This document shows, one piece after another, positions 44,801 through 53,009 of a stretch of DNA of 64,000 nucleotides (positions are counted from its first letter, which is position 1; the number at the start of each line of letters is the position of its first letter). The notes beneath the pieces were generated by a model. The model saw only the letters and a program-made list of their open reading frames with translations. It did not search any database and was not told the origin of the DNA. The stretch spans positions 59,456-123,455 of the forward strand of contig DAOTXS010000047.1 of the NCBI GenBank assembly GCA_034435055.1. The letters are read 5' to 3'. The translations under genes and the position numbers were made by a program. Source of the stretch: DAOTXS01 sp034435055. GTDB lineage: Bacteria; Chloroflexota; Anaerolineae; UBA4142.

Positions 44801-45799
44801 TTACACGGCGGAATGGGGTTGGGCAATTGGCTTCGCGGCAACCGCCAAATAACCTTCCGTCCACAATGTCGATTCAAATACTTGAAATAATCCGCCGACA
44901 AAAATCAAAACGAGGATCAAGGGGATACCAAGACACACCCCCAGCACAACTGGCAATTGCCACGATTGCGTCGCCAAGCCAAGCGCGATTGCTCCACCCA
45001 CCGGCACGCCAATCAAGATCAACGCAACTGGGATCATCAAAATGCCAAAACCAATCCCAATACCGATGACGAGCAGGTACAGCACCGCAACGTTGCCCAG
45101 ATTTTCGCGCACCAAGCGATACCCCTCGCGAATCGAATCCATCACGCCGCGCCGACCAATGACGCAGGCGCGGAGCATAAATTGGTAAAACGGCGTGACG
45201 ATAAGTTGGATTGCAATCAAGCACAACACCGCGAGACAGATCATCACTAACGAGCTGACGATACTGGCACCGATTATTCCCGACAATTCGTTCGGTGAAC
45301 TTCTGCCCGCGCTAATCGCCGGGATTATCGCCATCAACATCGGCGCAAGCGCAATAAGAATCACCACGAGCGAGAAAATTGTCAACGGCAGATTGATGAC
45401 AATCGCGATACCCAGTTGTGACCAGAACCGGTCTGCACCGATGCTGAATCCGCGGCGCACGGTTGGCGTCGTCCCGGCGGATTCCAATTCCGCCACCAAA
45501 CCCATCAGCGCGGCGCGACTGAGAAAACGCAGAACGAGACCGAGGATCGACAGAATCAGCACGATGCAAATGACAGCGACAATGATGATTGTGATATTCT
45601 GCCAAAAATTCGGCGGTAACGTCGGCATCGTCGAAAATGGATCGCCGTTTCCGCGTCCACCACCCCCGCCTGAACTGGGAAAATTGAAATTGCCGCCGCT
45701 ACTCCCGCCAAACAAAGCAAGCAAAAATCCAAACAACCACAGCGCGCGATAGTTCTTGGTGATTTCAAATGCGCGTGCCATCAGTTTTCCGTAATCCAT
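44801..45799 (-). CDS. Multi-pass membrane protein, Gly-rich N-terminal loop
   Basis: A 332-residue integral membrane protein with about six to eight hydrophobic helices and a short Gly/Ser/Asn loop (FNFPSSGGGGGRGNGDP) after the first helix. It resembles uncharacterised families of glycerophosphodiester-phosphodiesterase membrane domains (DUF7544-like). The ATG at 45799 has tggaggtagcg upstream. An in-frame start 18 codons earlier lies in a family B repeat and is rejected. The ECF operon lies downstream on the same strand. Confidence 0.65.
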   Translation of the reverse strand: MDYGKLMARAFEITKNYRALWLFGFLLALFGGSSGGNFNFPSSGGGGGRGNGDPFSTMPTLPPNFWQNITIIIVAVICIVLILSILGLVLRFLSRAALMGLVAELESAGTTPTVRRGFSIGADRFWSQLGIAIVINLPLTIFSLVVILIALAPMLMAIIPAISAGRSSPNELSGIIGASIVSSLVMICLAVLCLIAIQLIVTPFYQFMLRACVIGRRGVMDSIREGYRLVRENLGNVAVLYLLVIGIGIGFGILMIPVALILIGVPVGGAIALGLATQSWQLPVVLGVCLGIPLILVLIFVGGLFQVFESTLWTEGYLAVAAKPIAQPHSAV

Positions 45800-45811
45800 C
45801 GCTACCTCCAC

Positions 45812-45856
45812 TGTCATTGCGAGTCGCGTTCTTCGCGACGCAACTCCTCGCAATGA
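45812..45856. repeat. Family B interspersed repeat, copy 3 (shortened)
   Basis: tgtcattgcgagtcgcg ... cgacgcaactcctcgcaatga. The middle of the element is missing, so only the inverted arms remain, separated by about 20 bases. Confidence 0.75.
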
Positions 45857-45868
45857 AACCCATAACTT

Positions 45869-45897
45869 TTGACAAACCCGGCTTTACCAAGTATATT
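45869..45897 (+). promoter_or_regulatory. Promoter of the MFS transporter gene
   Basis: TTGACA, a 17-base spacer, then TATATT. The start site would be near 45904, with ggagaa before the ATG. Confidence 0.8.
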
Positions 45898-45920
45898 CCA
45901 AATCCGTTTTTGGAGAAATT

Positions 45921-47114
45921 ATGCGGACTCACTTTCCACGTCAGTTTTGGATTCTGTTTGGTGGCACGCTTATCAATTCCACGGGCAACGGACTCGTCTT
46001 TCCGTTTCTCACGCTTTATCTGCACCAACGCTTGAACCTTTCGCTGACGTACGTCGGCATCATTCTGATGTTCTGGTCGACGTCCTCGCTCGTTGGGCAA
46101 ATCGTCGGCGGCGTGCTCACGGATCAGCTGGGCCGCAAGCGAATGATGACGACCAGTTTAATCGCCAGCGCGTGCGTGATGGCCGTCTTTGGCTTTGCCG
46201 ATTCCTTCGCCGTCGCCAGCATCATCGTCGTGATTGCCGGGTTCACCGGCGCGCTCTACAATCCCGCGCGCGATGCGATGATCACCGATCTGGTCGAGCC
46301 AGCGAAACGTCCGCAAGCGTACAGTTTGATTCGCGTCGTTGCTAATCTGGGCATCGCGATTGGTCCCGCCATCGGCGGATTTCTAGCGGCGCGTTCGTAC
46401 CTGATTACGTTCTTAGGTAACGCATCGCTGACGTTCGTCTTTTTCCTGATCACGCTCACGCTGATCCGCGAAACCAAACCCGCGCTGACATCGACTCAAA
46501 CCACGTCACGAGCATCGGGAAATTTTGGCACAGTTCTGCGCGACACCCGCTTTGTCATTTTTTGTCTTGGCGTCGCCCTCTGCACGATTCTTGCCGGGCA
46601 AATGATGGCGGTCTTGCCGGTGTATATGAAAGATCAGTTCGGATTGGGCGAAAGTTATTATGGCTGGGTGATGACCACGAACGCGGCGATGGTCGTTGCG
46701 CTCCAATTTCTGATTACCCGCGTCACGCAACGAGTCGCGCCATTAATGCTCACAACCGGCGGCGCGTTACTGTACGCCATCGGCGTGTTCAGCGTAACGT
46801 TTGCCAGCGTGTTTCCCCATTTCATTTTAGCGATGGTTGTTTACACGCTTGGCGAAATGATTCTCGTGCCCACGTCTACTGCCGTCACCGCCGATTTCGC
46901 CCCGCCCGATTTACGCGGTCGCTATATGGGGATGCTGGGTCTGACGTGGAGCATTGGATTTGGAATCGGGCCTACGCTTGGCGGCTTGATCGGCGATCAC
47001 ATCGCGCCCAACGCAATTTGGTGGATCACGTCGCTCTTCGGCATTTTTGCCGCGCTGATTTTTATTGCGCTGGCACGTTACTCACAGAAAAGAATCGCAC
47101 CAACTATTGTTTGA
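45921..47114 (+). CDS. Major facilitator superfamily transporter
   Basis: A 397-residue transporter with 12 predicted helices. The first helix begins FWILFGGTLINSTGNGLVFPF. The loop-2 motif is present as GGVLTDQLGRKRMMTTS (G-x-x-x-D-x-x-G-R-K). FTGALYNPARDAMITDLVEPAKRPQAYSLIR is typical of the multidrug-type group. Substrate unknown. Ribosome site ggagaa before the ATG. Confidence 0.9.
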   Translation: MRTHFPRQFWILFGGTLINSTGNGLVFPFLTLYLHQRLNLSLTYVGIILMFWSTSSLVGQIVGGVLTDQLGRKRMMTTSLIASACVMAVFGFADSFAVASIIVVIAGFTGALYNPARDAMITDLVEPAKRPQAYSLIRVVANLGIAIGPAIGGFLAARSYLITFLGNASLTFVFFLITLTLIRETKPALTSTQTTSRASGNFGTVLRDTRFVIFCLGVALCTILAGQMMAVLPVYMKDQFGLGESYYGWVMTTNAAMVVALQFLITRVTQRVAPLMLTTGGALLYAIGVFSVTFASVFPHFILAMVVYTLGEMILVPTSTAVTADFAPPDLRGRYMGMLGLTWSIGFGIGPTLGGLIGDHIAPNAIWWITSLFGIFAALIFIALARYSQKRIAPTIV

Positions 47115-47140
47115 CCGAAGACGGCTGATTGTCTTCGGTC
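47113..47140. terminator. Shared hairpin between the MFS gene and surE (family C sequence)
   Basis: Perfect 10-bp stem gaccgaagac / gtcttcggtc, loop ggctgatt. The same gaccgaagac text occurs in the family C repeats near 4.65 and 6.4 kb, so a mobile element remnant may have been reused as a bidirectional terminator. Confidence 0.6.
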
Positions 47141-47921
47141 ATTTACTCCAGCGTTTCAATTCTTGCTTTGGCACGCGCGCGGTCAGATCGAGCGTCAAGC
47201 ACGTTACCGAGACGACGTGATCGATCATCACCGCGCGGATATCGGAATTCGGTTCGGGCGAGATTGGGTCAAGCACCAACTCGTACCCTGTAATCGATTT
47301 GCCGCGCGCAGTCTCACGAATTTTCGATCGATAATAATTATAGTGCGATGTGTGTGTCCAGCGCCACGGCATCGTCAACGACGCATCCTCCGGCACATTC
47401 ACGTTGAGCACATCGGCGCCGCGCGGCATTCCGCGTTCGATGATTTTTTTCGCAAAGCGTTTGCCCCATTCTGCCGCCACCGTAAACTCGACTTTATCGC
47501 TGTGCGAGTAATGATATTTCGTATGCACCGTTTTTGAAACCGCGAGTGCCGGAATCCCCATACTTGCCGCTTCCAACGCCGCACCAACCGTCCCCGAAAT
47601 CGTTACGCCATTGCCAACATTTTCGCCGTAGTTGATGCCGGACACGACAAGCGCGGGCGGGCGATCCGCGTGAATCAACACCGCGTAGCGCACCGCCGGC
47701 GCCGGGGTTGCCGCTACCCCAAATGCGCGAATATGTTTCCCCTCGATTTCATAATGCACCGGCTTGGCAATCCCCCCACCGCGAAACGAACGCCCCGTCG
47801 ATGTTTGCTGTTCCAACGGCGCGACGATCAATACCTCGCCGATGTCCATCAGCGCGCGCGCCATCGCTTTGATGCCGGGCGATTTAATCCCGTCATCGTT
47901 GACAAGTACAATCAAAGGCAT
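47139..47921 (-). CDS. surE: 5'/3'-nucleotidase SurE
   Basis: A 260-residue SurE-type phosphatase acting on nucleoside monophosphates. The N-terminal metal-binding motif is VNDDGIKSPGIKAM, followed by VAPLEQQTSTGRSF, and VSGINYGENVGNGVTISGTVGAALEA is the second conserved block. The Asn and Asp ligands are intact. It is the last gene of a five-gene minus-strand operon; no clear ribosome site precedes the ATG, so it may depend on coupling. Confidence 0.93.
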   Translation of the reverse strand: MPLIVLVNDDGIKSPGIKAMARALMDIGEVLIVAPLEQQTSTGRSFRGGGIAKPVHYEIEGKHIRAFGVAATPAPAVRYAVLIHADRPPALVVSGINYGENVGNGVTISGTVGAALEAASMGIPALAVSKTVHTKYHYSHSDKVEFTVAAEWGKRFAKKIIERGMPRGADVLNVNVPEDASLTMPWRWTHTSHYNYYRSKIRETARGKSITGYELVLDPISPEPNSDIRAVMIDHVVSVTCLTLDLTARVPKQELKRWSK

Positions 47922-47950
47922 CTCAGTTTTACGTTTTACGTTTTTCGCTA

Positions 47951-48943
47951 TCACAAGATTTTTTCCGATCTTAACCACATTTCAGTTCGACGCATCCCTT
48001 CCTCAAAAGAAATTTTCGGTTCGTACCCCAACAATCGTTTTGATTTCTCAATGTCGAACACAACACGATGCGAATAGAATTCAACACTCGACCGCGCGAT
48101 GCGCGGCGGAAAACCATCGAGTTTGGCGAGCAGTTCAAACACGTTTGCCACCGATAACGGAAACCAACGCGGCATCGAATTGATTTTTTCGATGCCAAGC
48201 ATTTTGGCGTACGCACCGTAAAACTCGCGCCACGTCATACCGCGTCCTTCCGCACCAATGAACGCTTGTCCAACTGCCGCATCATTCTTCAGCACAAGCA
48301 AAATCAAATCGATCAGGTTGTCGATGTAGATCGCGTTGCAAATCCCGTTGCCGCCATCGATCAACACCGGGCGACCGCGGCGCAAGCGATTGAGCGGCGT
48401 GAGCGTCCACGCCTGCGAACGCGGACCGTACGTGCAACCGGGTCGAATCACCGTGAGCGCGATTTTATTTTCGCGCGCAAATTGCCACGCCGCGCGTTCG
48501 CCCTCCGCTTTGCTCACGGAATAAAAATCGCCGGCAAAATTCAAAGGTGAATCCGCGTTCGCAGTTTGCGGCGGCGGCAAACCGTGAACGTTGATCGTGC
48601 TGAGATGAATGAATCGCTGAACCTTTGCGTCTCGCGCGGCGCGCAACACATTCAACGTGCCGCCAACATTCACGCGACGATATTCGTCGAGTTTTACACG
48701 CCCGGCTTGCATCGCCGCGCAATGAATCACCACATCGCAATCAGCAACGGCGCGGCGCACGGCATCGGCATCAATCACATCACCGGGGGCAAGTTCAAAA
48801 GCGTGATATGTGATGCGTGATGTGTTTCGCACCAACCCGCGCACGCTTGCACTTTCGTCGTTTGCCAGTCGTTCCGCGCATCGCCCGCCGATAAATCCAT
48901 TTGCGCCGGTGATCAAGACGCGCTTGTTTCGCAAATCGCTCAC
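47951..48943 (-). CDS. NAD-dependent epimerase/dehydratase (extended SDR)
   Basis: A 330-residue extended SDR. The cofactor motif is VLITGANGFIGG, and the YxxxK pair is YSVSK. The C-terminal substrate region (FIGAEGRGMTWREFYGAYAKML) resembles sugar-nucleotide or 3-beta-hydroxysteroid-like enzymes. Substrate not assigned. The start is GTG, overlapping the stop of the channel-like gene (GTGA), so translation is coupled. Confidence 0.85.
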   Translation of the reverse strand: MSDLRNKRVLITGANGFIGGRCAERLANDESASVRGLVRNTSRITYHAFELAPGDVIDADAVRRAVADCDVVIHCAAMQAGRVKLDEYRRVNVGGTLNVLRAARDAKVQRFIHLSTINVHGLPPPQTANADSPLNFAGDFYSVSKAEGERAAWQFARENKIALTVIRPGCTYGPRSQAWTLTPLNRLRRGRPVLIDGGNGICNAIYIDNLIDLILLVLKNDAAVGQAFIGAEGRGMTWREFYGAYAKMLGIEKINSMPRWFPLSVANVFELLAKLDGFPPRIARSSVEFYSHRVVFDIEKSKRLLGYEPKISFEEGMRRTEMWLRSEKIL

Positions 48944-50013
48944 CGTCGTCTCAATTCGCGTGCTTTGCCTTGCGACCGATCCGACGACCACGGCGCGGGC
49001 GGCGCCATCGTTACGTCGGCAAGTCCAAGCAAGATGTCATCATAATTCACGCGCCAACCGGCAAAATCGCACCAGCACTGATTCCGGTCTGCCTTCAGCG
49101 GGACCCCTTGTCCAGCCAATCGATCATACGCCGCATCAAATTCTGCGCGTGTGATGCTGATCGCATCGGTCGGTTTTGGATTTGGGTCGTATCGAAAATT
49201 GAGCAGGTCGGCAATCGCGCGCAACGCTAAATACCCGGCGCGCAAACACAATTCGGCTTGCGGGTCGCGCGGCTTGTCGAGCGTCGATGCCGAAAGCGCG
49301 GCGGCATCCAACACCGCACCCGCCGCTGTAACCCAATGGCGTCGCGGAATCGGCGAGCGAAAGTGAATCAACGCAGCTAGCGATGTGTGGCTCTCTTCGA
49401 TGTCCGCGAACCACGCTTCCCAGCGTACCCACAATTCGGTCAAGCGTTCAAGACCGTGAATACGATGAAAGCGTTCGATCAGTTCGACGGCTGAAGGCGG
49501 CGAACCGGCGCGAACTTCGAGCAAGGTGACTAATTCTTCGCGTCGTTGAAACGCGGAATAAATTGTCGGCAGGTACGAGATCAACATCGCGACAAGAATC
49601 AGCCCGTTCAACGCTTCGGTGAACGCGAGCATCGTTTGCGCTAATCCTTCCGCCGGCACAAACCCAAGCGTGAGCAACGATGAACCGCTTTCGCGAAACG
49701 CGTCAAGCCAGGTTGGCACACCAACCGCCCAAAACATACACGCGTACCCAGTGGCAACGAGCGCGTACCAAACGGGTATCAAGGTCAACAAACCGAGCGG
49801 TGCATAGAACGCCAAGAACCGGTCGCGTTGCGCGTACGTGCGCGCGCCGACCAGGTTGGCAATCGATTCCAACACCCAGCGTACGGCTCGAAAAACATAG
49901 CGCGTCAAATTTTCCTGTTGACTGCGCGGCAGGACAAAGGTGCGAATCGCAGATAGAATTGTGCGGACGACGATGGCAAAGCCAAAAAAGAAAACGATGA
50001 GTTGGATTAGCAT
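48940..50013 (-). CDS. Membrane protein, two-TM channel-like fold
   Basis: A 357-residue protein. Hydrophobic segments lie at about 1-25, 68-95 and 128-152. Between the latter two, DAFRESGSSLLTLGFVP occupies the position of a pore loop, but the K+ selectivity signature GYG is absent. A long cytoplasmic C-terminal helical region follows (about 165-350). The protein looks like a channel relative that lost or changed its filter; no family is certain. It is fourth from the end in a tightly spaced operon with an exonuclease and a nucleotidyltransferase-like protein. Confidence 0.6.
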   Translation of the reverse strand: MLIQLIVFFFGFAIVVRTILSAIRTFVLPRSQQENLTRYVFRAVRWVLESIANLVGARTYAQRDRFLAFYAPLGLLTLIPVWYALVATGYACMFWAVGVPTWLDAFRESGSSLLTLGFVPAEGLAQTMLAFTEALNGLILVAMLISYLPTIYSAFQRREELVTLLEVRAGSPPSAVELIERFHRIHGLERLTELWVRWEAWFADIEESHTSLAALIHFRSPIPRRHWVTAAGAVLDAAALSASTLDKPRDPQAELCLRAGYLALRAIADLLNFRYDPNPKPTDAISITRAEFDAAYDRLAGQGVPLKADRNQCWCDFAGWRVNYDDILLGLADVTMAPPAPWSSDRSQGKARELRRR

Positions 50014-50042
50014 AGTGATGTGACGAGAGTTCGATTGCTGGC

Positions 50043-51371
50043 TTAATTGGCTAGTCGATTTACAAACTCCGCAATCCGTGGCAAGCCAAACAACCGCACG
50101 CGAAAATATTCGCTCACCATTTCACTGCACCGTCGGCGAACGTCGTTCAGCACTAAGTTCCACTCGCGTCCTGCCGGCACGCGCCCAACCACCACGTCGC
50201 GCAAGCGAATCAACTCCATTACCAAATCCGCTTCCGTCGGTCCTTCCGCCGCTTCGACGACCGCGCGAATGACGTGATCGATTTGACTCACCACCGTATC
50301 GCGGTCGATTTTGCCGTCCGCGTGCAATGCCACATCCGCCGCTTCCAACAACCCGGGCACCTGGTACATTTGCGCGCCCGGCTCATCGAATAATTCGCGG
50401 ACGTACGCGGCAGATTCCAATTCGTCGGTTAAACGAAAGAGGTTGTACAACCGTTTGCACGCTTTACCAAAGTTCGGCTCTTCGTGCGTGTAATGAAATG
50501 CCTGCGAACGCATCGCGCTGACGTACGCGTTTAGCGCGCCGGTTTCAACGTGCTTGACGATTTTCGTAAACACCGGAATCGCTTCCGGCTCCAGATAGAT
50601 TTCTTGAAAGAACGGATCGATAGAGCCATCGAGCGCGGTGATTTCCTGCGCCGGCGATTCCCAGGTTGCGTCGATCATATTACTCGCCAATGCAATCCGC
50701 CCCTGCGCGCGATCTGCGACAATCCAACCGATGTACGTCCAACCGAGTCCCGCGCGTGTCTCACTCCAATGGATTCTGATCGGTTTTCCGTTGGCGTCCT
50801 GTACATCGATGTACGCGTTGACCACATCTTGCGGCGTCCACGTAATCGGATCGCCCGCCGCGCGCGGACTGCCGCGTTCCACGACCGGTTGATCGTACAC
50901 GCCAAAATTCACTTCGACCAACACGATGTCGCGGTCGGCAAACGCGCGCAAAGCCGTCTCACGCATCACGTTGCGCAAAACTTGCCGCGCGCCGTCGAGT
51001 GTCTCCGCTTGGATATTCACGCGCTCGAAAAAATCATTGTCGCCGGGAAACATTTGCACTTTGCCTTGCGCCGCGCTCCCGGCAATCGCAATCGCCGATT
51101 CGACCTTGGGGTGGCGCGCGACGCGCACCTTTTGCGCGAGCCGGCGAAAGTAAGCAAGATCGCTCGCATCAAAATCGATCAGCGAAATACGATGACCAAA
51201 GACGCCGGTTGCCGCATCCTGCGCGAATGCTTGCTCGCGTTCCGCCGCAGAGACGGCAACGATCCACTGCGCCGCATCGTGCGCGTCGAGTTCGACGCCC
51301 AACCGTTTTGCCGCATCGACGATTTCGTTGATATCCTTGCGCGCTTGCGGCGCGTTGGGAGTTCTGCTCAT
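50043..51371 (-). CDS. Uncharacterised protein with nucleotidyltransferase-like motif
   Basis: A 442-residue soluble protein. Near residue 98 it has AIAGSAAQGKVQMFPGDNDFFERV, matching the pol-beta nucleotidyltransferase pattern G-S, about 11 residues, then D-x-D at 111 and 113. A hydrophobic strand carrying an acid (DIVLVEVNF) follows about 35 residues later. The C-terminal half is helical. The assignment is tentative because the D-x-D middle residue is Asn. It overlaps the exonuclease gene by four bases (ATGA), with ggagga upstream, so both are likely in one pathway of nucleic-acid or small-nucleotide turnover. Confidence 0.5.
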   Translation of the reverse strand: MSRTPNAPQARKDINEIVDAAKRLGVELDAHDAAQWIVAVSAAEREQAFAQDAATGVFGHRISLIDFDASDLAYFRRLAQKVRVARHPKVESAIAIAGSAAQGKVQMFPGDNDFFERVNIQAETLDGARQVLRNVMRETALRAFADRDIVLVEVNFGVYDQPVVERGSPRAAGDPITWTPQDVVNAYIDVQDANGKPIRIHWSETRAGLGWTYIGWIVADRAQGRIALASNMIDATWESPAQEITALDGSIDPFFQEIYLEPEAIPVFTKIVKHVETGALNAYVSAMRSQAFHYTHEEPNFGKACKRLYNLFRLTDELESAAYVRELFDEPGAQMYQVPGLLEAADVALHADGKIDRDTVVSQIDHVIRAVVEAAEGPTEADLVMELIRLRDVVVGRVPAGREWNLVLNDVRRRCSEMVSEYFRVRLFGLPRIAEFVNRLAN

Positions 51372-51919
51372 AATCTCCTCCGCGAATGTTTCAACAATCG
51401 CTCGAACAATTCCGCTTGCACGATGGCGTCTTCGCGCGCGTTGTGGGTCAATGGCACATCGGCAAAATATTCCGGCTCCATCTCGTGTTTGCCCGATAAA
51501 ACAAATGGCTTACCGGTCATCCCGGCGTAAAACGATTTCACATCGACGCCGCTGACGCCGAACGGATTACGTTTCAAAAAGCGATGGAAATAGTACGCGA
51601 CGAACATCCAATCGAAGGCGAGCGGGTACGCGACGAACACCGGCAAATGATCCGCCGGCGTTACTTGCGCGATCCATTTTTCGAAATCACACATCGCGAT
51701 GGCTGGCTCGACACCGTGCTGTTCCAATTCATCAAGATTGAGATGCGCGACCGCCAACGCTTCCGCGTCGTAGTTGCGCGTGATCGGTTTCAACTCGACG
51801 TAGAAATTTTCCAACACGTTGCCGACCACGCACGCTCCCAGCGAAAGCATACTGTATTCGCCGGGAACCGGCCCCGAGGCTTCGATGTCGACGGAGATTA
51901 AGGTTTCTAATCTGCTCAT
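51368..51919 (-). CDS. DEDDh-type 3'-5' exonuclease
   Basis: A 183-residue exonuclease of the RNase T / DnaQ superfamily. Exo I is SVDIEASGPVPG with the Asp-Glu pair. Exo II has Asp in PLAFDWMFV. Exo III is LTHNAREDAIVQAE, carrying His and Asp. It would remove nucleotides from 3' ends of RNA or DNA. First gene of the operon that ends with surE. Confidence 0.9.
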   Translation of the reverse strand: MSRLETLISVDIEASGPVPGEYSMLSLGACVVGNVLENFYVELKPITRNYDAEALAVAHLNLDELEQHGVEPAIAMCDFEKWIAQVTPADHLPVFVAYPLAFDWMFVAYYFHRFLKRNPFGVSGVDVKSFYAGMTGKPFVLSGKHEMEPEYFADVPLTHNAREDAIVQAELFERLLKHSRRRL

Positions 51920-51963
51920 ATTTCTTATCGCCTATAAACGTTCACTTGCCAAAACATATTGCT

Positions 51964-51992
51964 ATGATAGTCTCATTCGCGCAAAAAAGCAA
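51964..51992 (-). promoter_or_regulatory. Candidate promoter of the exonuclease-surE operon
   Basis: Minus strand: TTGCTT, a 17-base spacer, then TATCAT. The -35 is poor, so this is a weak candidate. Confidence 0.4.
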
Positions 51993-52026
51993 ACAAAAAA
52001 TCGCGACCCCGTTCAACGCATACCCG

Positions 52027-52055
52027 TTGTCACGCGCGCCACAATATGATAGAAT
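52027..52055 (+). promoter_or_regulatory. Promoter of the formyltransferase gene
   Basis: TTGTCA, a 17-base spacer, then TAGAAT. The start site would be near 52062, giving a leader of about 90 bases. Confidence 0.65.
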
Positions 52056-52061
52056 CTCGCA

Positions 52062-52149
52062 TCGATGAAACGGGGACAGGGCAGCCGGTTGAGCCGGGGA
52101 TCCACGTTGTACAAATAGAAATCGAAAAGGAGGATGGATATATTCGGCT
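52062..52149 (+). promoter_or_regulatory. Possible structured 5' leader of the formyltransferase mRNA
   Basis: The leader has ccgg/ccgg pairing around ttgag (with ggggacagggcagccgg before it). An outer cgat / atcg pair could close the domain before aaaaggagg. No known riboswitch class was matched with confidence. Confidence 0.3.
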
Positions 52150-52938
52150 GTGCTGAAAATAGTTGTCTTGACCAATGCCGGCAGTGTGTACGGCAAAAAG
52201 GTTCTAAATTTTCTCCGCCGCCAAAATATGCCGATTCAAGCCGGAGTCGTGATTCGTCAGTCTCTTACCTATTACCATAATTTGTTCCAATCAGTACGCC
52301 AGCGAGTCGGATGGTTTGATGCAATCTATTTCTCATTCGAGCGTTTGATCCAGGAGGCACGTCAGAGTCGCATCAACCGTTGGCAAGGATTTTCTTTCAT
52401 CGACCAGTATGAACACCTGAACATTCCGATCATTTATTCGCGGAAAACAAATTCTCCACAAACCATCAAGGTTCTTGAAGCGCTTGCACCAGACTTGATC
52501 GTCTTGGGACAGACTGGCATCGTCCGCGATGATATTCTCCGGATTCCAAAAATCGGTGTGTTGAACGCCCACCCCGGATTATTGCCTTATTATCGGGGAA
52601 TCGATTGCGCGGCGTGGGCGATTCTTGATGACCGGTTCGATCGGGTCGGCAGTACGGTGCATTGGGTTGATCGCGGAATAGACACGGGCAATATTTTAAT
52701 CGCGCAACCGTACGTGTTCAAAGGTGACGAGAAAATCCACACGCTCACCGATCGCTTGTACGATCAATGCGTCGAGTTACTGGCTCAAGTCATCGGGGCA
52801 ATCAAAGCCGGGCAGGTTTTGCCCAGTGAGGCGCAAAAGCGTGAGCGCGGCAAACAGTGCTACAAAATATCACGACGGAATCTGGCAATCGCGCAAACCA
52901 AGCTGGAGCATTTCATCGACAAACTAAATCATCAATGA
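52150..52938 (+). CDS. Formyltransferase-family protein
   Basis: A 262-residue protein of the formyl-transfer superfamily (as in methionyl-tRNA, GAR or amino-sugar formyltransferases). The catalytic Asn-His pair is in LNAHPGLLPYYRG, and the catalytic Asp in STVHWVDRGIDTGNIL. Only the formyl-transfer domain is present, without the C-terminal tRNA domain, so a sugar or amine acceptor is more likely than tRNA. The start is GTG, about 15 bases after aaggagga; an ATG closer to that site is out of frame. Lower Arg/Ala codon bias than neighbours might suggest acquisition. Confidence 0.85.
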   Translation: MLKIVVLTNAGSVYGKKVLNFLRRQNMPIQAGVVIRQSLTYYHNLFQSVRQRVGWFDAIYFSFERLIQEARQSRINRWQGFSFIDQYEHLNIPIIYSRKTNSPQTIKVLEALAPDLIVLGQTGIVRDDILRIPKIGVLNAHPGLLPYYRGIDCAAWAILDDRFDRVGSTVHWVDRGIDTGNILIAQPYVFKGDEKIHTLTDRLYDQCVELLAQVIGAIKAGQVLPSEAQKRERGKQCYKISRRNLAIAQTKLEHFIDKLNHQ

Positions 52939-53009
52939 GAGGAACATCGCTATAGACTGTTGACACTTTTTACGCGCTCGTCGCCGGCACGTGCTTTGCG
53001 CTGGTCGGC

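Noticed and set aside
50550..51530. Long plus-strand frame opposite the nucleotidyltransferase-like gene
   Set aside because: The minus-strand gene has a good ribosome site and couples by ATGA to the exonuclease; the plus frame has no such support.
52134..52200. Alternative ATG start for the formyltransferase close to aggagga
   Set aside because: It is out of frame with the conserved protein, which starts MLKIVVLTNAGSVYG from the GTG. It could only be a short leader peptide, for which there is no evidence.
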